Shown here: one piece after another, positions 33,200 through 41,209 of the stretch
Position numbering within the stretch: the first letter of the stretch is position 1
Layout: each line of letters opens with the position of its first letter
Assembly: GCF_001443045.1 (NCBI RefSeq)
Contig: NZ_LKPJ01000045.1
Span: 1-41,455, forward strand
Direction of reading: 5' to 3'
Source of the DNA: Burkholderia ambifaria
Lineage (GTDB): Bacteria; Pseudomonadota; Gammaproteobacteria; Burkholderiales; Burkholderiaceae
DNA: 41,455 nucleotides
The notes under the pieces: model-generated
The model's input: only the letters and a program-made list of their open reading frames with translations
The model's database searches: none
Told to the model about the DNA's origin: nothing
Made by a program: the position numbers and the translations under genes

Positions 33200-34057
33200 A
33201 TGCGCAAGAGTCTGGTGGTAAGCGCTTTGGCCTTAATCGGGGTAGCCACGAACGCGTATGCGTTCGACTGGGTCGATGACTCCATCTCGTGGTTTTACGG
33301 ACCATCCTATCGAGAACCCGGGCTAACCACTCCCCAGCACCCCGGGGGGGGCGACGTGGGCAAGAACACTATCGAGTTCACTCACACTGATGGATGGAAG
33401 TACGGGACCAACTTCTTCGACGCGCAACTGCTTATGTCGAATCGAGTCGACCCGGCGGTGTCAACAAACCATCAGCCCATGGGAGCTTACGAGGCTTACG
33501 TCGTATACCGAAGCGATGTAAGTCTAAACGCCGTTACTGGAAGCAAAAAGTTCGAATTCGGTCCGTTCTCAGACATTGGAATCAACACTGGTTTCGATTG
33601 GGACACGAAAAACAACTACTACGCATCCGGAAAGCTATCCTTCCAGATTGGCCCAAGCTTCCACGTCAAGGTGCCAAATGGTTTCTGGCAATTCTCAGTC
33701 GGTGTCTATAAAGAATTCGACAACGACGGGTACAACGGTCCCATCAACTATCACGCGACGTGGACGGCTGCCAGCTCGTGGAATATCCCGTTTACCGTTG
33801 GGATTCTTCCCCTCAGCTTACAAGGCTATCTGAATCTCATTGGACCGAAGGGATACGATTACAACAGCGGCACCAAGACAGAATTCTTGTTCCACCCGAA
33901 GCTGATGCTCGACGTTGGCCAGTTGATGTTCAAGAAGAAGAACTGGATTGAGGCAGGTATTGGTTGGGAATACTGGTACCACAAGTATGGGGTCCATTCC
34001 GGCGTCGGCGGCGCAATCCAGAGCACGCCGTTCATTGAAGTGAAGCTGCATTTTTAA
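33200..34057 (+). CDS. Tsx-like (nucleoside-specific) outer-membrane channel
   Basis: A 285-residue beta-barrel protein with a signal peptide ending at AYA (residues 1-22); AGGAG lies about eight bases before ATG 33200. After the signal, DWVDDSISWFYGPSYREPG and then FTHTDGWKYGTNFFDAQLL match the Tsx/OmpK family pattern. Alternating hydrophobic strands end in a C-terminal Phe (VKLHF), the usual assembly signal. It should form a purine or nucleoside-type pore and act with the NCS2 permease 96 bases upstream, with which it is probably co-transcribed. The run of G residues near 33343 is within the frame and does not shift it. Confidence 0.8.
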   Translation: MRKSLVVSALALIGVATNAYAFDWVDDSISWFYGPSYREPGLTTPQHPGGGDVGKNTIEFTHTDGWKYGTNFFDAQLLMSNRVDPAVSTNHQPMGAYEAYVVYRSDVSLNAVTGSKKFEFGPFSDIGINTGFDWDTKNNYYASGKLSFQIGPSFHVKVPNGFWQFSVGVYKEFDNDGYNGPINYHATWTAASSWNIPFTVGILPLSLQGYLNLIGPKGYDYNSGTKTEFLFHPKLMLDVGQLMFKKKNWIEAGIGWEYWYHKYGVHSGVGGAIQSTPFIEVKLHF

Positions 34058-34140
34058 TTGTCACCTGCTTGTTGGAGAGGCAGGATGAATCACTTGCTTC
34101 TCCACGCTCCTTTTGACGTGGTGGCTGGGATTTCGATTTG

Positions 34141-35151
34141 ATGCGAGATGATGACAATCACGATGGGGAAAATTTTCGCAGCGACCGAATAAGTGGCCAG
34201 CTTCTTACCATTCTGGACACAATTCTTAGCGAACGAAGTGTCACGCGCGCTGCAGTGAAGTTGAACATGTCGCAGTCGAACACAAGTGCAGCGCTGGCAC
34301 GGCTGAGACAATTGTTTGGTGACCCGATTCTCGTTCGCGGGAAGCCACGAATGGTACCGACAGAGCATGGATTGGAACTCGCCAACTCCGTCAAAGTCGT
34401 CACGGACACCTTTGACGTCATCACTGCTCGAACCCTAGGACCGAAACAACAGTCAGTCCCTCGGCGTTGTGTTGTCGCTTGCGTCGACGAGCTTTCGCAT
34501 TTCCTAGCCCGTCCCATCACGGCTGCGATTCGAACTGACTCTGCGGCCACCGCCGTCGAGATTTGTTCTATTGGCTCTTTAGACGATGTCTCGGAAAAAC
34601 TGGAGACGCATGAGGTTGACGTAGCCATCTTTAGCCAGCCTCCCGGAAGCTATCTGAAATCAGAGCTAATAGCGGAGGACGAGTTTGTGTGCGTTATGGG
34701 CATGCGACATCGGCTAGCGGGTCTCGGAAGCGTTTCAGCGAGCCAAGATCAGACACTGGAACACGTTTCATTGGACGTCGAAAGGAAAAGTCAAGGTGAC
34801 GGCTTGGCGACATATCTCAGGTCGCAGGGATTGCGTCGTAAGATATCGGTAGTACTGCCTTACATTGATGTCATACCAAGGTTGGTTGCCACTTCGGACA
34901 TGGTGTTCACCACGACAAGGCGGTTTGCGCAGTACCACGCGACACTCTTCCCGTTGCACATCGCCAGCATGGGGTTCAGCATGCCGCCGGTCAAGCATTA
35001 TCAGGTGTGGAATCCTACGCCAAGAGACCCGCACCGCGTCGCATGGGTTTTATCGAAAGTGCGTAGGGCTTGCAGCGCCTTGCAGGGTTGTAGCGACACG
35101 TGCATTGCATACCATCAATCTACCTTAGAAAAAACTGAGGGTGAAATATGA
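34141..35151 (+). CDS. LysR-family transcriptional regulator
   Basis: A 336-residue LTTR. ATG 34141 is preceded by only a weak ribosome binding site. The wHTH region (LLTILDTILSERSVTRAAV, then SNTSAALARLRQLFGDP) has the F-G-D-P-I-L-V form of the NodD/PcpR-like branch, which differs from the two LysR proteins at 20-22 kb. The effector domain is full length. It is the likely regulator of the purine permease and channel genes. Its stop overlaps the next start by four bases (ATGA), so it is translationally coupled to the BON protein. Confidence 0.85.
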   Translation: MRDDDNHDGENFRSDRISGQLLTILDTILSERSVTRAAVKLNMSQSNTSAALARLRQLFGDPILVRGKPRMVPTEHGLELANSVKVVTDTFDVITARTLGPKQQSVPRRCVVACVDELSHFLARPITAAIRTDSAATAVEICSIGSLDDVSEKLETHEVDVAIFSQPPGSYLKSELIAEDEFVCVMGMRHRLAGLGSVSASQDQTLEHVSLDVERKSQGDGLATYLRSQGLRRKISVVLPYIDVIPRLVATSDMVFTTTRRFAQYHATLFPLHIASMGFSMPPVKHYQVWNPTPRDPHRVAWVLSKVRRACSALQGCSDTCIAYHQSTLEKTEGEI

Positions 35152-35555
35152 AACTGAAGCGAATTGCTGCATACGCACTGGTGCTTATAACCAGCACGGT
35201 AGCAATGGGCGTGAATGCTCAGTCCGCTGGACCGAGCGGTAGTCCAACGCCTCCTGGACGTAACGAGCTCAAGCCTACCGCTCCATCTGTTGCCGGAGAG
35301 TCTCCTGAAGCTTCCTCGGCGCGGCCAAATGACAAGACGTTGCGACGACAAGTGAAGGCCGCGCTCAAGCGAACTCATGGGCTCAATGCATCGAATATTG
35401 CGGTGCGCGCGAAAGAAGGCGTGGTCACGCTTCAAGGAACGGTCCCGGACCAGAAAAGCATAGACCTTGCTGTGAACACCGCGCGGGGCGTGGTCGGCGT
35501 GACCTCGGTTACGAACACCTTGTCGGTCAGTCGCGCAACGAACAGCTGGCGGTAA
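35148..35555 (+). CDS. BON-domain periplasmic protein
   Basis: A 135-residue secreted protein with a signal peptide ending at VNAQ (residue 25), a Pro/Ser-rich linker and one BON domain at about 60-130 (TLRRQVKAALKRTHGL, then IAVRAKEGVVTLQGTVPD and GVVGVTSVTNTL). BON domains bind phospholipid or stabilise envelope structures. Overlap with the LysR stop (ATGA) shows one transcript. Its link to purine uptake is unclear; it may be an envelope accessory. An IS3 element begins 68 bases after the stop. Confidence 0.82.
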   Translation: MKLKRIAAYALVLITSTVAMGVNAQSAGPSGSPTPPGRNELKPTAPSVAGESPEASSARPNDKTLRRQVKAALKRTHGLNASNIAVRAKEGVVTLQGTVPDQKSIDLAVNTARGVVGVTSVTNTLSVSRATNSWR

Positions 35556-35682
35556 TTCTAGGCGGCTTCTGAAGTCGATGATGGGCCGCCTTGGAGTAAA
35601 TGCGCACGCAACAGTGACCGACTGAGGCGGGCCGGAAAAAATGGAAGCCAACGTTTCGTAGAACCGAGAAATGGAGGTTTGC

Positions 35683-35985
35683 ATGAATCGAATTCCAAGA
35701 GCGGTCTATACGAAGGGGCTTCGCGACGAAGCGGTCCAGCTGGCGTTGACTGAAGGTGTTAGGATATCGGAAGCTTCCCGGCGGTTGTCGATCCCAATCA
35801 AGGCGCTGGCAAACTGGGTGCGCGCGGCGAAGGCCGGTGAGCTGAAAGATGTCGGTCAGCACCAGAAGCCACTGACAGAAATGGAAGCCGAGCTGGCGCA
35901 GGTCAAGCGCGAACTGGCCGAGGTCAAAATGGAGCGGGATCTCCTAAAAAAGTTCGCAACGTACTTCGCGAAGGAGTCGCGGTGA
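35683..35985 (+). CDS. IS3-family transposase OrfA
   Basis: A 100-residue HTH protein from ATG 35683 (MNRIPRAVYTKGLRDEAVQL), with GGAGG upstream. The HTH_Tnp_1 region (VRISEASRRLSIPIKALANW) is followed by a long coiled-coil helix (EMEAELAQVKRELAEVKMER) and ends FATYFAKESR. The TGA overlaps the GTG of orfB, the arrangement used for frameshifting or coupling. It is intact, but its partner is broken, so the element could move only with help from another copy. Confidence 0.85.
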   Translation: MNRIPRAVYTKGLRDEAVQLALTEGVRISEASRRLSIPIKALANWVRAAKAGELKDVGQHQKPLTEMEAELAQVKRELAEVKMERDLLKKFATYFAKESR

Positions 35986-36853
35986 AGTACGGTGTGATTG
36001 AACACATGCGACAAGACTAACCTGTGCCGCCGATGTGCCGCGTGCTGGGCGTATCGGTGAGCGGTTACGATGCATGGCGCAAGCGCGAGCCGTCCGAAGG
36101 AACGCTGCAGAACCTCGCCTGGAAGCGGAAGTGCTCGCGGCCCATCAGCGAACCCGGGAAAGTTTCGGGCCCGAGCGCCTGCAGCAACATCTCGAGGAAC
36201 GTGGCGTGCGAATCGACGTGCACCGGATCAGGCGGCTGCGCAGAAAACTGGGACTGCGCAGCAAGCAGAAACGCCGCTTCAAAGCCACAACGAATTCGAA
36301 GCACGGGCTGCCTGTCGTGCCGAATTTGCTGAACCAGGATTTCTCGGAGACGGCACCCAATCAAGCCTGGTGCGGTGATCACCTATACGCGACCGACGAG
36401 GGCTGGCTGTATCTTGCCGGCCTGAAGGACCTGTACAGCGGCGCAATCGTCGGTTACACGATGAGCGAACGGATGACGAAACATCTGGTCATGCAGGCCT
36501 TGTTTCGTGCCGTTTCCACCAAACGACCGCTTGCAGGGCTGATTCACCACACCGATCGCGGGTCGCAATATTGTGCGCTGGCCTATCAATCGCTCCTGAG
36601 CCAGTTCGACATGAGGGCATCGATGAGCCGCCGCGGCAATTGCTATGACGACGCCCCGATCGAATCCTTCTGCGGAACGTTGAAGAACGAGATGGTCTAT
36701 CATCAACGTTTCACCACGCGCGAGCGGGCACGGCGCTCGATCAGAAAATGCATCGGGATCTTCTATAACCGGCAACGTACGCAGGCGCGTCTCAATTGCC
36801 AATCGCCTGCCACATTTACGCAACGCTTCTATCTGAATCAGATCGCTGCTTAA
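35982..36853 (+). pseudogene. IS3-family transposase OrfB with nonsense and frameshift mutations
   Basis: The frame starts GTG 35982 (VKYGVIEHMRQD) and meets TAA at 36018-36020, where YPVPPMCRVL would be expected, so a Tyr codon has become a stop. After GVSVSGYDAWRKREPSE the reading continues in another phase near 36100 (EPRLEAEVLAAHQRTRESFG). The rve domain downstream is otherwise intact, with CGDHLYATDEGWLY, HHTDRGSQY and IESFCGTLKNE holding the DDE triad. Two independent lesions mean it is inactive. Confidence 0.85.
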
Positions 36854-36886
36854 CCCGTTGGCATCCACGAATTCCGTCCGACCTCA

Positions 36887-36944
36887 GGAACAGCTTCGGC
36901 GCCTTCGGGTTTTTGCTCTTCTTGGTCACAGTTGCTTCGGTCAT
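36887..36944 (-). pseudogene. Truncated N-terminus of a Lys-rich small protein
   Basis: An ATG at 36944 opens MTEATVTKKSKNPKAPKLFL and then runs into the IS3 end at 36886. The Lys/Pro-rich start resembles the leader of DUF3489-type DNA-binding proteins. The sequence across the IS on its left side does not continue the gene, so the rest has been deleted. Assignment is tentative. Confidence 0.3.
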
Positions 36945-37178
36945 AGGGCGTTATTCCCGTTACCGTCTCATAACCTCGGCACACGAAAATGACAGTCTCG
37001 GCCGAGACGGCGCCCGCCCGGCGCAGCAGAGAGTTTATCGCGATGATCACCGCGAATAGCGCGCGCATCTGGCCTCACATCCTTATCTAAAATCCCTGTC
37101 GCGTCTTCCAATTTCTTGTCAGCCGGGCCGCGGTAGTGTCTACTATAGGAGCATTCATGCTTCGTCTGGCGGTTCATC

Positions 37179-38765
37179 ATGCGAAAGCCACGTACGCATA
37201 CTTCGCCCGAGTTGCCTTCTTCAGTGGGCGAGATTGATGATCGCGAACGGCACTTCAGATCATTCGCAGACGCAATTCCCCATATCGTTTGGACAGCCAA
37301 GCCGGATAGTAGGGTCGACTACTTCAACCAACGATGGTGTACCTATACCGGACTCACTTTTGAGCTAGGTCAAGGTGTGGGGTGGCATACAACCGTGCAC
37401 CCGGATGACTTGCAACCCACTATCGATCGCTGGACGAGCGCAATAGAAAGCGGCGGTGAATTTGAAATGGAACAACGTTTGAGAAGGGCAAGCGATGGCA
37501 TTTATCGGTGGCATCTCGTCCGCGCATTGCCAACTAGGGACGCCAACGGCAATATCGTCAAGTGGTTTGGCACCTGCACCGATATCGAAGACCAAAAGCA
37601 GGCGCAGGCAGCAGCCGAACGCGCCAACCGCGCGAAATCGGATTTCCTTTCCAGCATGAGCCACGAGTTGCGCAGCCCGCTCAATGCGATCCTGGGTTTC
37701 GCTCAGTTGATGGCGTCCGATTCTCCGTCGCCGACGCCCTCCCAGCGGGCCAGTATTGACCAGATTCTTCGGGCAGGATGGCATTTGCTGGAGCTGATCA
37801 ATGAAGTCCTCGACCTCGCGAAGATCGAGTCCGGGCAGGTGTCCCTGTCGCCCGAAGCGGTGTCGCTATCCGAAATCATGTGCGAATGCCAAAGTATGGT
37901 CGAAACGCAGGCGGACAAGCGTCACATTCACATGAGCTTTCCGCAGTTCGACATTCCGAGCTTTGTGCATGCCGACCGGACTCGCCTGAAGCAAATCCTC
38001 ACCAACCTTCTTTCCAACGCGATCAAATACAACCTCGAGCAAGGTACGGTCGATGTGACGTGCAACATGGGCGCTCCGGACCGCGTGCACGTCAGCGTCC
38101 GGGACACAGGTGCGGGATTGTCGCCGGCACAGCTGGAGCAACTTTTTCAACCATTCAATCGTCTTGGACAAGAGGCAGGCGCCGAGGAAGGGACGGGCAT
38201 CGGCCTCGTGGTGGCAAAACGCCTGGTCGAACTGATGGACGGCGCCATCGGCGTCGAAAGCACGGTCGGCGCAGGAAGCGTGTTTTGGATCGAGCTGAAG
38301 TCAGCTCCCGCCCCGGACATCACATCGGCAGGCGCCGAACCCGCCGCGCCGGCCGAAGCGCCGGTCCAGAAAGGCGCGTCACTGCACACCCTGCTCTACG
38401 TCGAGGACAACCCGGCCAACCTGAAGCTCGTCGAGCAAGTCATCGCGCGCCGCTCGGATATGCGCCTCATGACCGCAGTGAGCGGGCAACTCGGCATCGA
38501 GCTTGCGCGCACGTCGCTTCCGGAGGTGATTGTGATGGACATTCATTTACCCGACATCAGCGGTGTCGAAGCCATGAATATATTGCATAGAGACCCGGCC
38601 ACGACGCATATCCCCGTCATTGCTCTCAGTGCGAGTGCCATGCCAGACGACATCAAAAAGGGCACGAAGGCAGGATTCTTCCGCTACCTGACCAAGCCGA
38701 TCAAGCTCGATGAGTTCATGGCCGCGCTCAGTGCCGCGCGTGACCTCTCAAAAAAAGTGCATTGA
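37179..38765 (+). CDS. Hybrid sensor histidine kinase (PAS-HisKA-HATPase-REC)
   Basis: A 528-residue cytosolic sensor kinase. There is no TM helix. A PAS domain occupies about 25-140 (IPHIVWTAKPDSRVDYFNQR), then HisKA with the phospho-accepting His162 (SSMSHELRSPLNAILGF), an HATPase domain with the N box NLLSNAIKY and G boxes DTGAGLSP and GTGIGLVV, and a C-terminal receiver domain with Asp454 (VIVMDIHLP) and Lys in LTKPIK. All phosphorelay residues are present. No cognate regulator or Hpt gene is adjacent. The PAS region may bind a small ligand or flavin/haem, which cannot be told from sequence. The gene lies between two IS-rich blocks, so its original partner may have been lost. Confidence 0.88.
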   Translation: MRKPRTHTSPELPSSVGEIDDRERHFRSFADAIPHIVWTAKPDSRVDYFNQRWCTYTGLTFELGQGVGWHTTVHPDDLQPTIDRWTSAIESGGEFEMEQRLRRASDGIYRWHLVRALPTRDANGNIVKWFGTCTDIEDQKQAQAAAERANRAKSDFLSSMSHELRSPLNAILGFAQLMASDSPSPTPSQRASIDQILRAGWHLLELINEVLDLAKIESGQVSLSPEAVSLSEIMCECQSMVETQADKRHIHMSFPQFDIPSFVHADRTRLKQILTNLLSNAIKYNLEQGTVDVTCNMGAPDRVHVSVRDTGAGLSPAQLEQLFQPFNRLGQEAGAEEGTGIGLVVAKRLVELMDGAIGVESTVGAGSVFWIELKSAPAPDITSAGAEPAAPAEAPVQKGASLHTLLYVEDNPANLKLVEQVIARRSDMRLMTAVSGQLGIELARTSLPEVIVMDIHLPDISGVEAMNILHRDPATTHIPVIALSASAMPDDIKKGTKAGFFRYLTKPIKLDEFMAALSAARDLSKKVH

Positions 38766-38938
38766 TCAGAGCATATGAGGCGGCAAGCGAGCAATGACCA
38801 GTCCATCCGACATCTTTAGCGCAAACCGGGCCACCGAACTTTTCGAAATCCCTGTCTGCGCAGTGGTAGTGAGCTTCCCCTGAAATTTCGCCTTCCAAGA
38901 GGTCGTGTATAAACTCGACGCAAAGGAAGGAATCAGGC

Positions 38939-39201
38939 ATGGTCAAAGTACCGAGACAGTCGTACACGGCAGAGTTCAAGTTGGCCACCGTACAGCGGGT
39001 CAAGGATGGCCAGGGAGTGGCTCGTGGTGGCCCACGAGCTGAGCATTTCTGAGCAGACGCTTCGCAACTGGGTGAAGGGCGAAGCGTCGGGCAAGCTCAA
39101 CGGCGCCGGAGCGAAGCCGGTTACGCCGGAGCAGATGGAACTGTCGCGTCTGCGAGCGGAGAACAAGCGCCTGCAGATGGAGCTTAAGATTGCAAAAAAA
39201 A
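38939..39201 (+). pseudogene. IS3-family transposase OrfA, frameshifted and interrupted
   Basis: ATG 38939 (MVKVPRQSYTAEFKLATVQR) has GGAAGG upstream. The frame runs through VKDGQGVAR and then shifts near 39029, where an extra G in CGTGGTGGCC replaces the expected CGTGTGGCC; VAHELSISEQTLRNWVKGEA continues in another phase, and the coiled coil LRAENKRLQMELKIAKK runs up to the ISL3 insertion in the A tract at 39194. It could not give a functional protein. Confidence 0.8.
39194..39201. repeat. 8-bp target-site duplication, left copy (A8)
   Basis: AAAAAAAA directly left of the ISL3 end; the identical copy is at 40517-40524. The A run corresponds to the slippery tract near the end of the IS3 orfA. 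Confidence 0.85.
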
Positions 39202-40516
39202 GGTTCTTCACGGATTACCGGGATAGGCGGCCCTGATCTTGAGGAAGAAGTAGGCACTGTCACGGTAGCCGTAGGCCATGCGTTTCATGACCTTGATGCG
39301 GTTGTTGATGCCTTCGAGCTGGCCCGTGTGCATGGGCCATCGCACGCGGGCAAGGATGCCTCGCCAGTACGCGGCCAGTTTGTTGGCGAAGCGCCGGAGC
39401 GGCTCGATGCCACTGGCGCGAGCCTGCGCCAGCCAGGCCCGCCAGGCGCGACGCCATTGCCATGCGGTCATCGGCTGCCAGAGTTCCTTGAGCACCGATT
39501 TGAGCACGTAGACGGTCATCAGGGCCTGATTGGCTTCCAGCAACTCGTGTAACTTGATCTGCTGGTCGGCCGACAGATTCTCGCGATTGCGCAGCAACAG
39601 CCAGCGCGAGCGTTTGACCACGCGCCGCAACGGACGCTCGTGCTTGAGCCGGTTGGCTTCATCGACGCGTACCCGGTCGATCACTTCTCGGCCGTATTTG
39701 GCGACCACGTGATACAGGTCGTACACGATGCGCGCATTCGGGCAGTGCTGCTGCACCTCCAGATCGAATGCGGTGTTCATGTCCATCGCGACGGCTTCGA
39801 TCCCTTTGCACCGCTCGACGCCGAGCCAGTCGAAGAACGGGCGAATCGCTTCCCGGCTGCGGCCTTCACCAACCCACAACACGCGGCGCGTGTCGGCGTC
39901 CATCACCACCGTGGCGTAACGGTGGCCCTTGTAGAGGGCAAATTCGTCCATCACCAGCCGACGCGGCTGCGCCTCGGGCAACGCCTCAAGACGCGCCTGC
40001 AAGCGTCGCGTATCGATGCGCCGGACGGTTTCCCAATGCAGCCCTGACAACTGGCAGACGTGGGCGACCGGCAGTTTCTCGCACCAGTGCCCGACGAATT
40101 CGGCCAAGCGCCGGGTGATTCGGGCGTGGCGATCCAACCAGCTCACGCGCTCGGTGCGAGGGCCACAGCCGGCACACCGTACCCGACGTAGACGCACGCG
40201 CAGCCAGACCGCGTCGCCCAGCATCGGCAGGTCGCGAATCGTCCGCCAGCCTTGTTCATGCACGCGCTCGCTGCGCTGGCCGCAGCCCGAGCAACGAGCG
40301 GAATGGCCAACTTCGGGCAACAAGGTGATGCGCGTCACGCCAGGCGTGCGCTCGAGTTCGGAAACGGTAAAACCTTCCCAGAACGGGAGGTCAAGTTTAT
40401 GATCGGCCATGAAAGCGGTGGTCGTTGGAATCGTCTGATTGGTCGCACAACCAGTCTATTCCTTCGGGCACCGCTTTCCTTTTGGGCAACGCCTTCACGC
40501 TAATCCGTGAAGAACC
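39202..40516 (-). mobile_element. Complete ISL3-family insertion sequence
   Basis: 1315 bp. Both ends begin GGTTCTTCACGGATTA when read inward (left at 39202, right at 40516), a perfect 16-bp inverted repeat with further partial matches. An 8-bp duplication, AAAAAAAA, flanks it, as ISL3 elements produce. It contains one intact transposase gene. This is the youngest and best preserved insertion in the right-hand cluster. Confidence 0.92.
39208..40410 (-). CDS. ISL3-family transposase
   Basis: A 400-residue transposase reading inward from the right end (MADHKLDLPFWEGFTVSELE). The N-terminus has a zinc-binding region with paired C-x-x-C motifs (ARCSGCGQR and VRCAGCGPR), then the HTH region, then the DDE domain with VMDEFALYKGHRYATVVMD, EAVAMDMNTAF and a C-terminal Glu in the GINNRIKVMKRMAYGYRD block. 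The frame is complete and ends with TGA 31 bases inside the other terminal repeat, so the element should be active. Confidence 0.93.
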   Translation of the reverse strand: MADHKLDLPFWEGFTVSELERTPGVTRITLLPEVGHSARCSGCGQRSERVHEQGWRTIRDLPMLGDAVWLRVRLRRVRCAGCGPRTERVSWLDRHARITRRLAEFVGHWCEKLPVAHVCQLSGLHWETVRRIDTRRLQARLEALPEAQPRRLVMDEFALYKGHRYATVVMDADTRRVLWVGEGRSREAIRPFFDWLGVERCKGIEAVAMDMNTAFDLEVQQHCPNARIVYDLYHVVAKYGREVIDRVRVDEANRLKHERPLRRVVKRSRWLLLRNRENLSADQQIKLHELLEANQALMTVYVLKSVLKELWQPMTAWQWRRAWRAWLAQARASGIEPLRRFANKLAAYWRGILARVRWPMHTGQLEGINNRIKVMKRMAYGYRDSAYFFLKIRAAYPGNP

Positions 40517-40524
40517 AAAAAAAA
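40517..40524. repeat. 8-bp target-site duplication, right copy (A8)
   Basis: AAAAAAAA immediately right of the ISL3 end, identical to 39194-39201. Joining the flanks at one copy restores the IS3 orfA end (GCGGCAGCATACTTCGCG follows). Confidence 0.85.
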
Positions 40525-40553
40525 GCGGCAGCATACTTCGCGAAGGACCTGCT

Positions 40554-41145
40554 GTGAGGTATGCCTGGATTGACCGGCATGTCGGGCAATATCCGCTGTC
40601 GTCGTTGTGCTACGTGCTGTCGGTCAGCGTGAACGGATATCGCGCGTGGAAGCGCGGCGGTAGACTGGGGCACCGCGATTGACGGACACGCAATTGCTGA
40701 CGCTGATCTGGACGGTGCGCGCCGAGGTTAAGGGCGCATACGGCTCGCCACGCATGACCAAGGAAATCCGTGATCGCGGCTTTCCAGCCAGCAAGGAGCG
40801 CGTGGAACGCGCTAATGCGTGAGAACGGCATCCGAGCCCGGTACAAGCGCCGTTACCGGGCGACGACCGATTCGAAGCACAAGCTACCGGTTGCTCCGAA
40901 TCTGTTGAATCGCGAGTTCACGCCCGCCGAGCCGAATCAGGTGTTCAGCTCGGACACCAAGTACATCTGGACCGACGCGGGTTGGCTGTACCTGGCCGTG
41001 GTGCTCGACCTGTTCAACCGGGAGGTGGTTGGCTGGTCGATCAAGCCGTGGATAACGGCGGATCTCGTGAGGGACGCGCTGACGATGGCGTGGTTCCGCC
41101 GCCGACCCGCTCCGGGCGCACTGCGTCACTCGGATCGGGGCAGCC
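40554..41145 (+). pseudogene. IS3-family transposase OrfB, frameshifted and truncated
   Basis: From GTG 40554 the frame reads VRYAWIDRHVGQYPLSSLCY and stops at TGA 40680-40682. LTDTQLLTLIWTVRAEVKG continues in a second phase and stops near 40830; MRENGIRARYKRRYRATTDS follows in a third phase (from about 40815). The rve domain then runs through SSDTKYIWTDAGWLYLAVVL to HSDRGSQ at about 41145 and breaks off where unrelated sequence begins. The third catalytic residue is missing. Its missing end matches the type of fragment seen at 2-202. Confidence 0.85.
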
Positions 41146-41146
41146 A

Positions 41147-41209
41147 GGGCGAATTCAACCGGCCGTTGCAACACGTTAATCCAGGAGGTGTTTCATGGGT
41201 CGTCCATCG
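41147..41209 (+). mobile_element. Left end of a further, unidentified insertion element
   Basis: Sequence after the orfB break (GGCGAATTCAACCGGCCGTT) ends with an AGGAGGTG ribosome binding site and an ATG at 41195 that gives MGRPS before the IS66 end interrupts it. It looks like the start of a transposase gene of another IS family. Only about 60 bases remain, so the family is not assigned. Confidence 0.45.

Larger units (their letters stand above)
35623..36886 (+). mobile_element. IS3-family element, decayed
   Basis: Inverted repeats CTGAGGCGGGCCGG (from 35622) and, read inward from 36887, CTGAGGTCGGACGG extend to a shared GCCAACG, with 24 of 32 positions matching. It contains intact orfA and inactivated orfB. 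Flanking bases (GAC and GGA) do not form a target duplication, so the flanks have been recombined. Confidence 0.85.
38870..41146 (+). mobile_element. IS3-family element, left end, split by ISL3 and truncated at its right
   Basis: Begins TGAGCTTCCC at 38870, a terminal sequence matching the end at position 241. It carries a frameshifted orfA (38939-39201), is interrupted by an ISL3 element (39202-40516), and continues with a multiply frameshifted orfB (40554 on) that ends in the middle of the rve domain near 41145, where another element begins. The right end is absent here. Confidence 0.8.
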
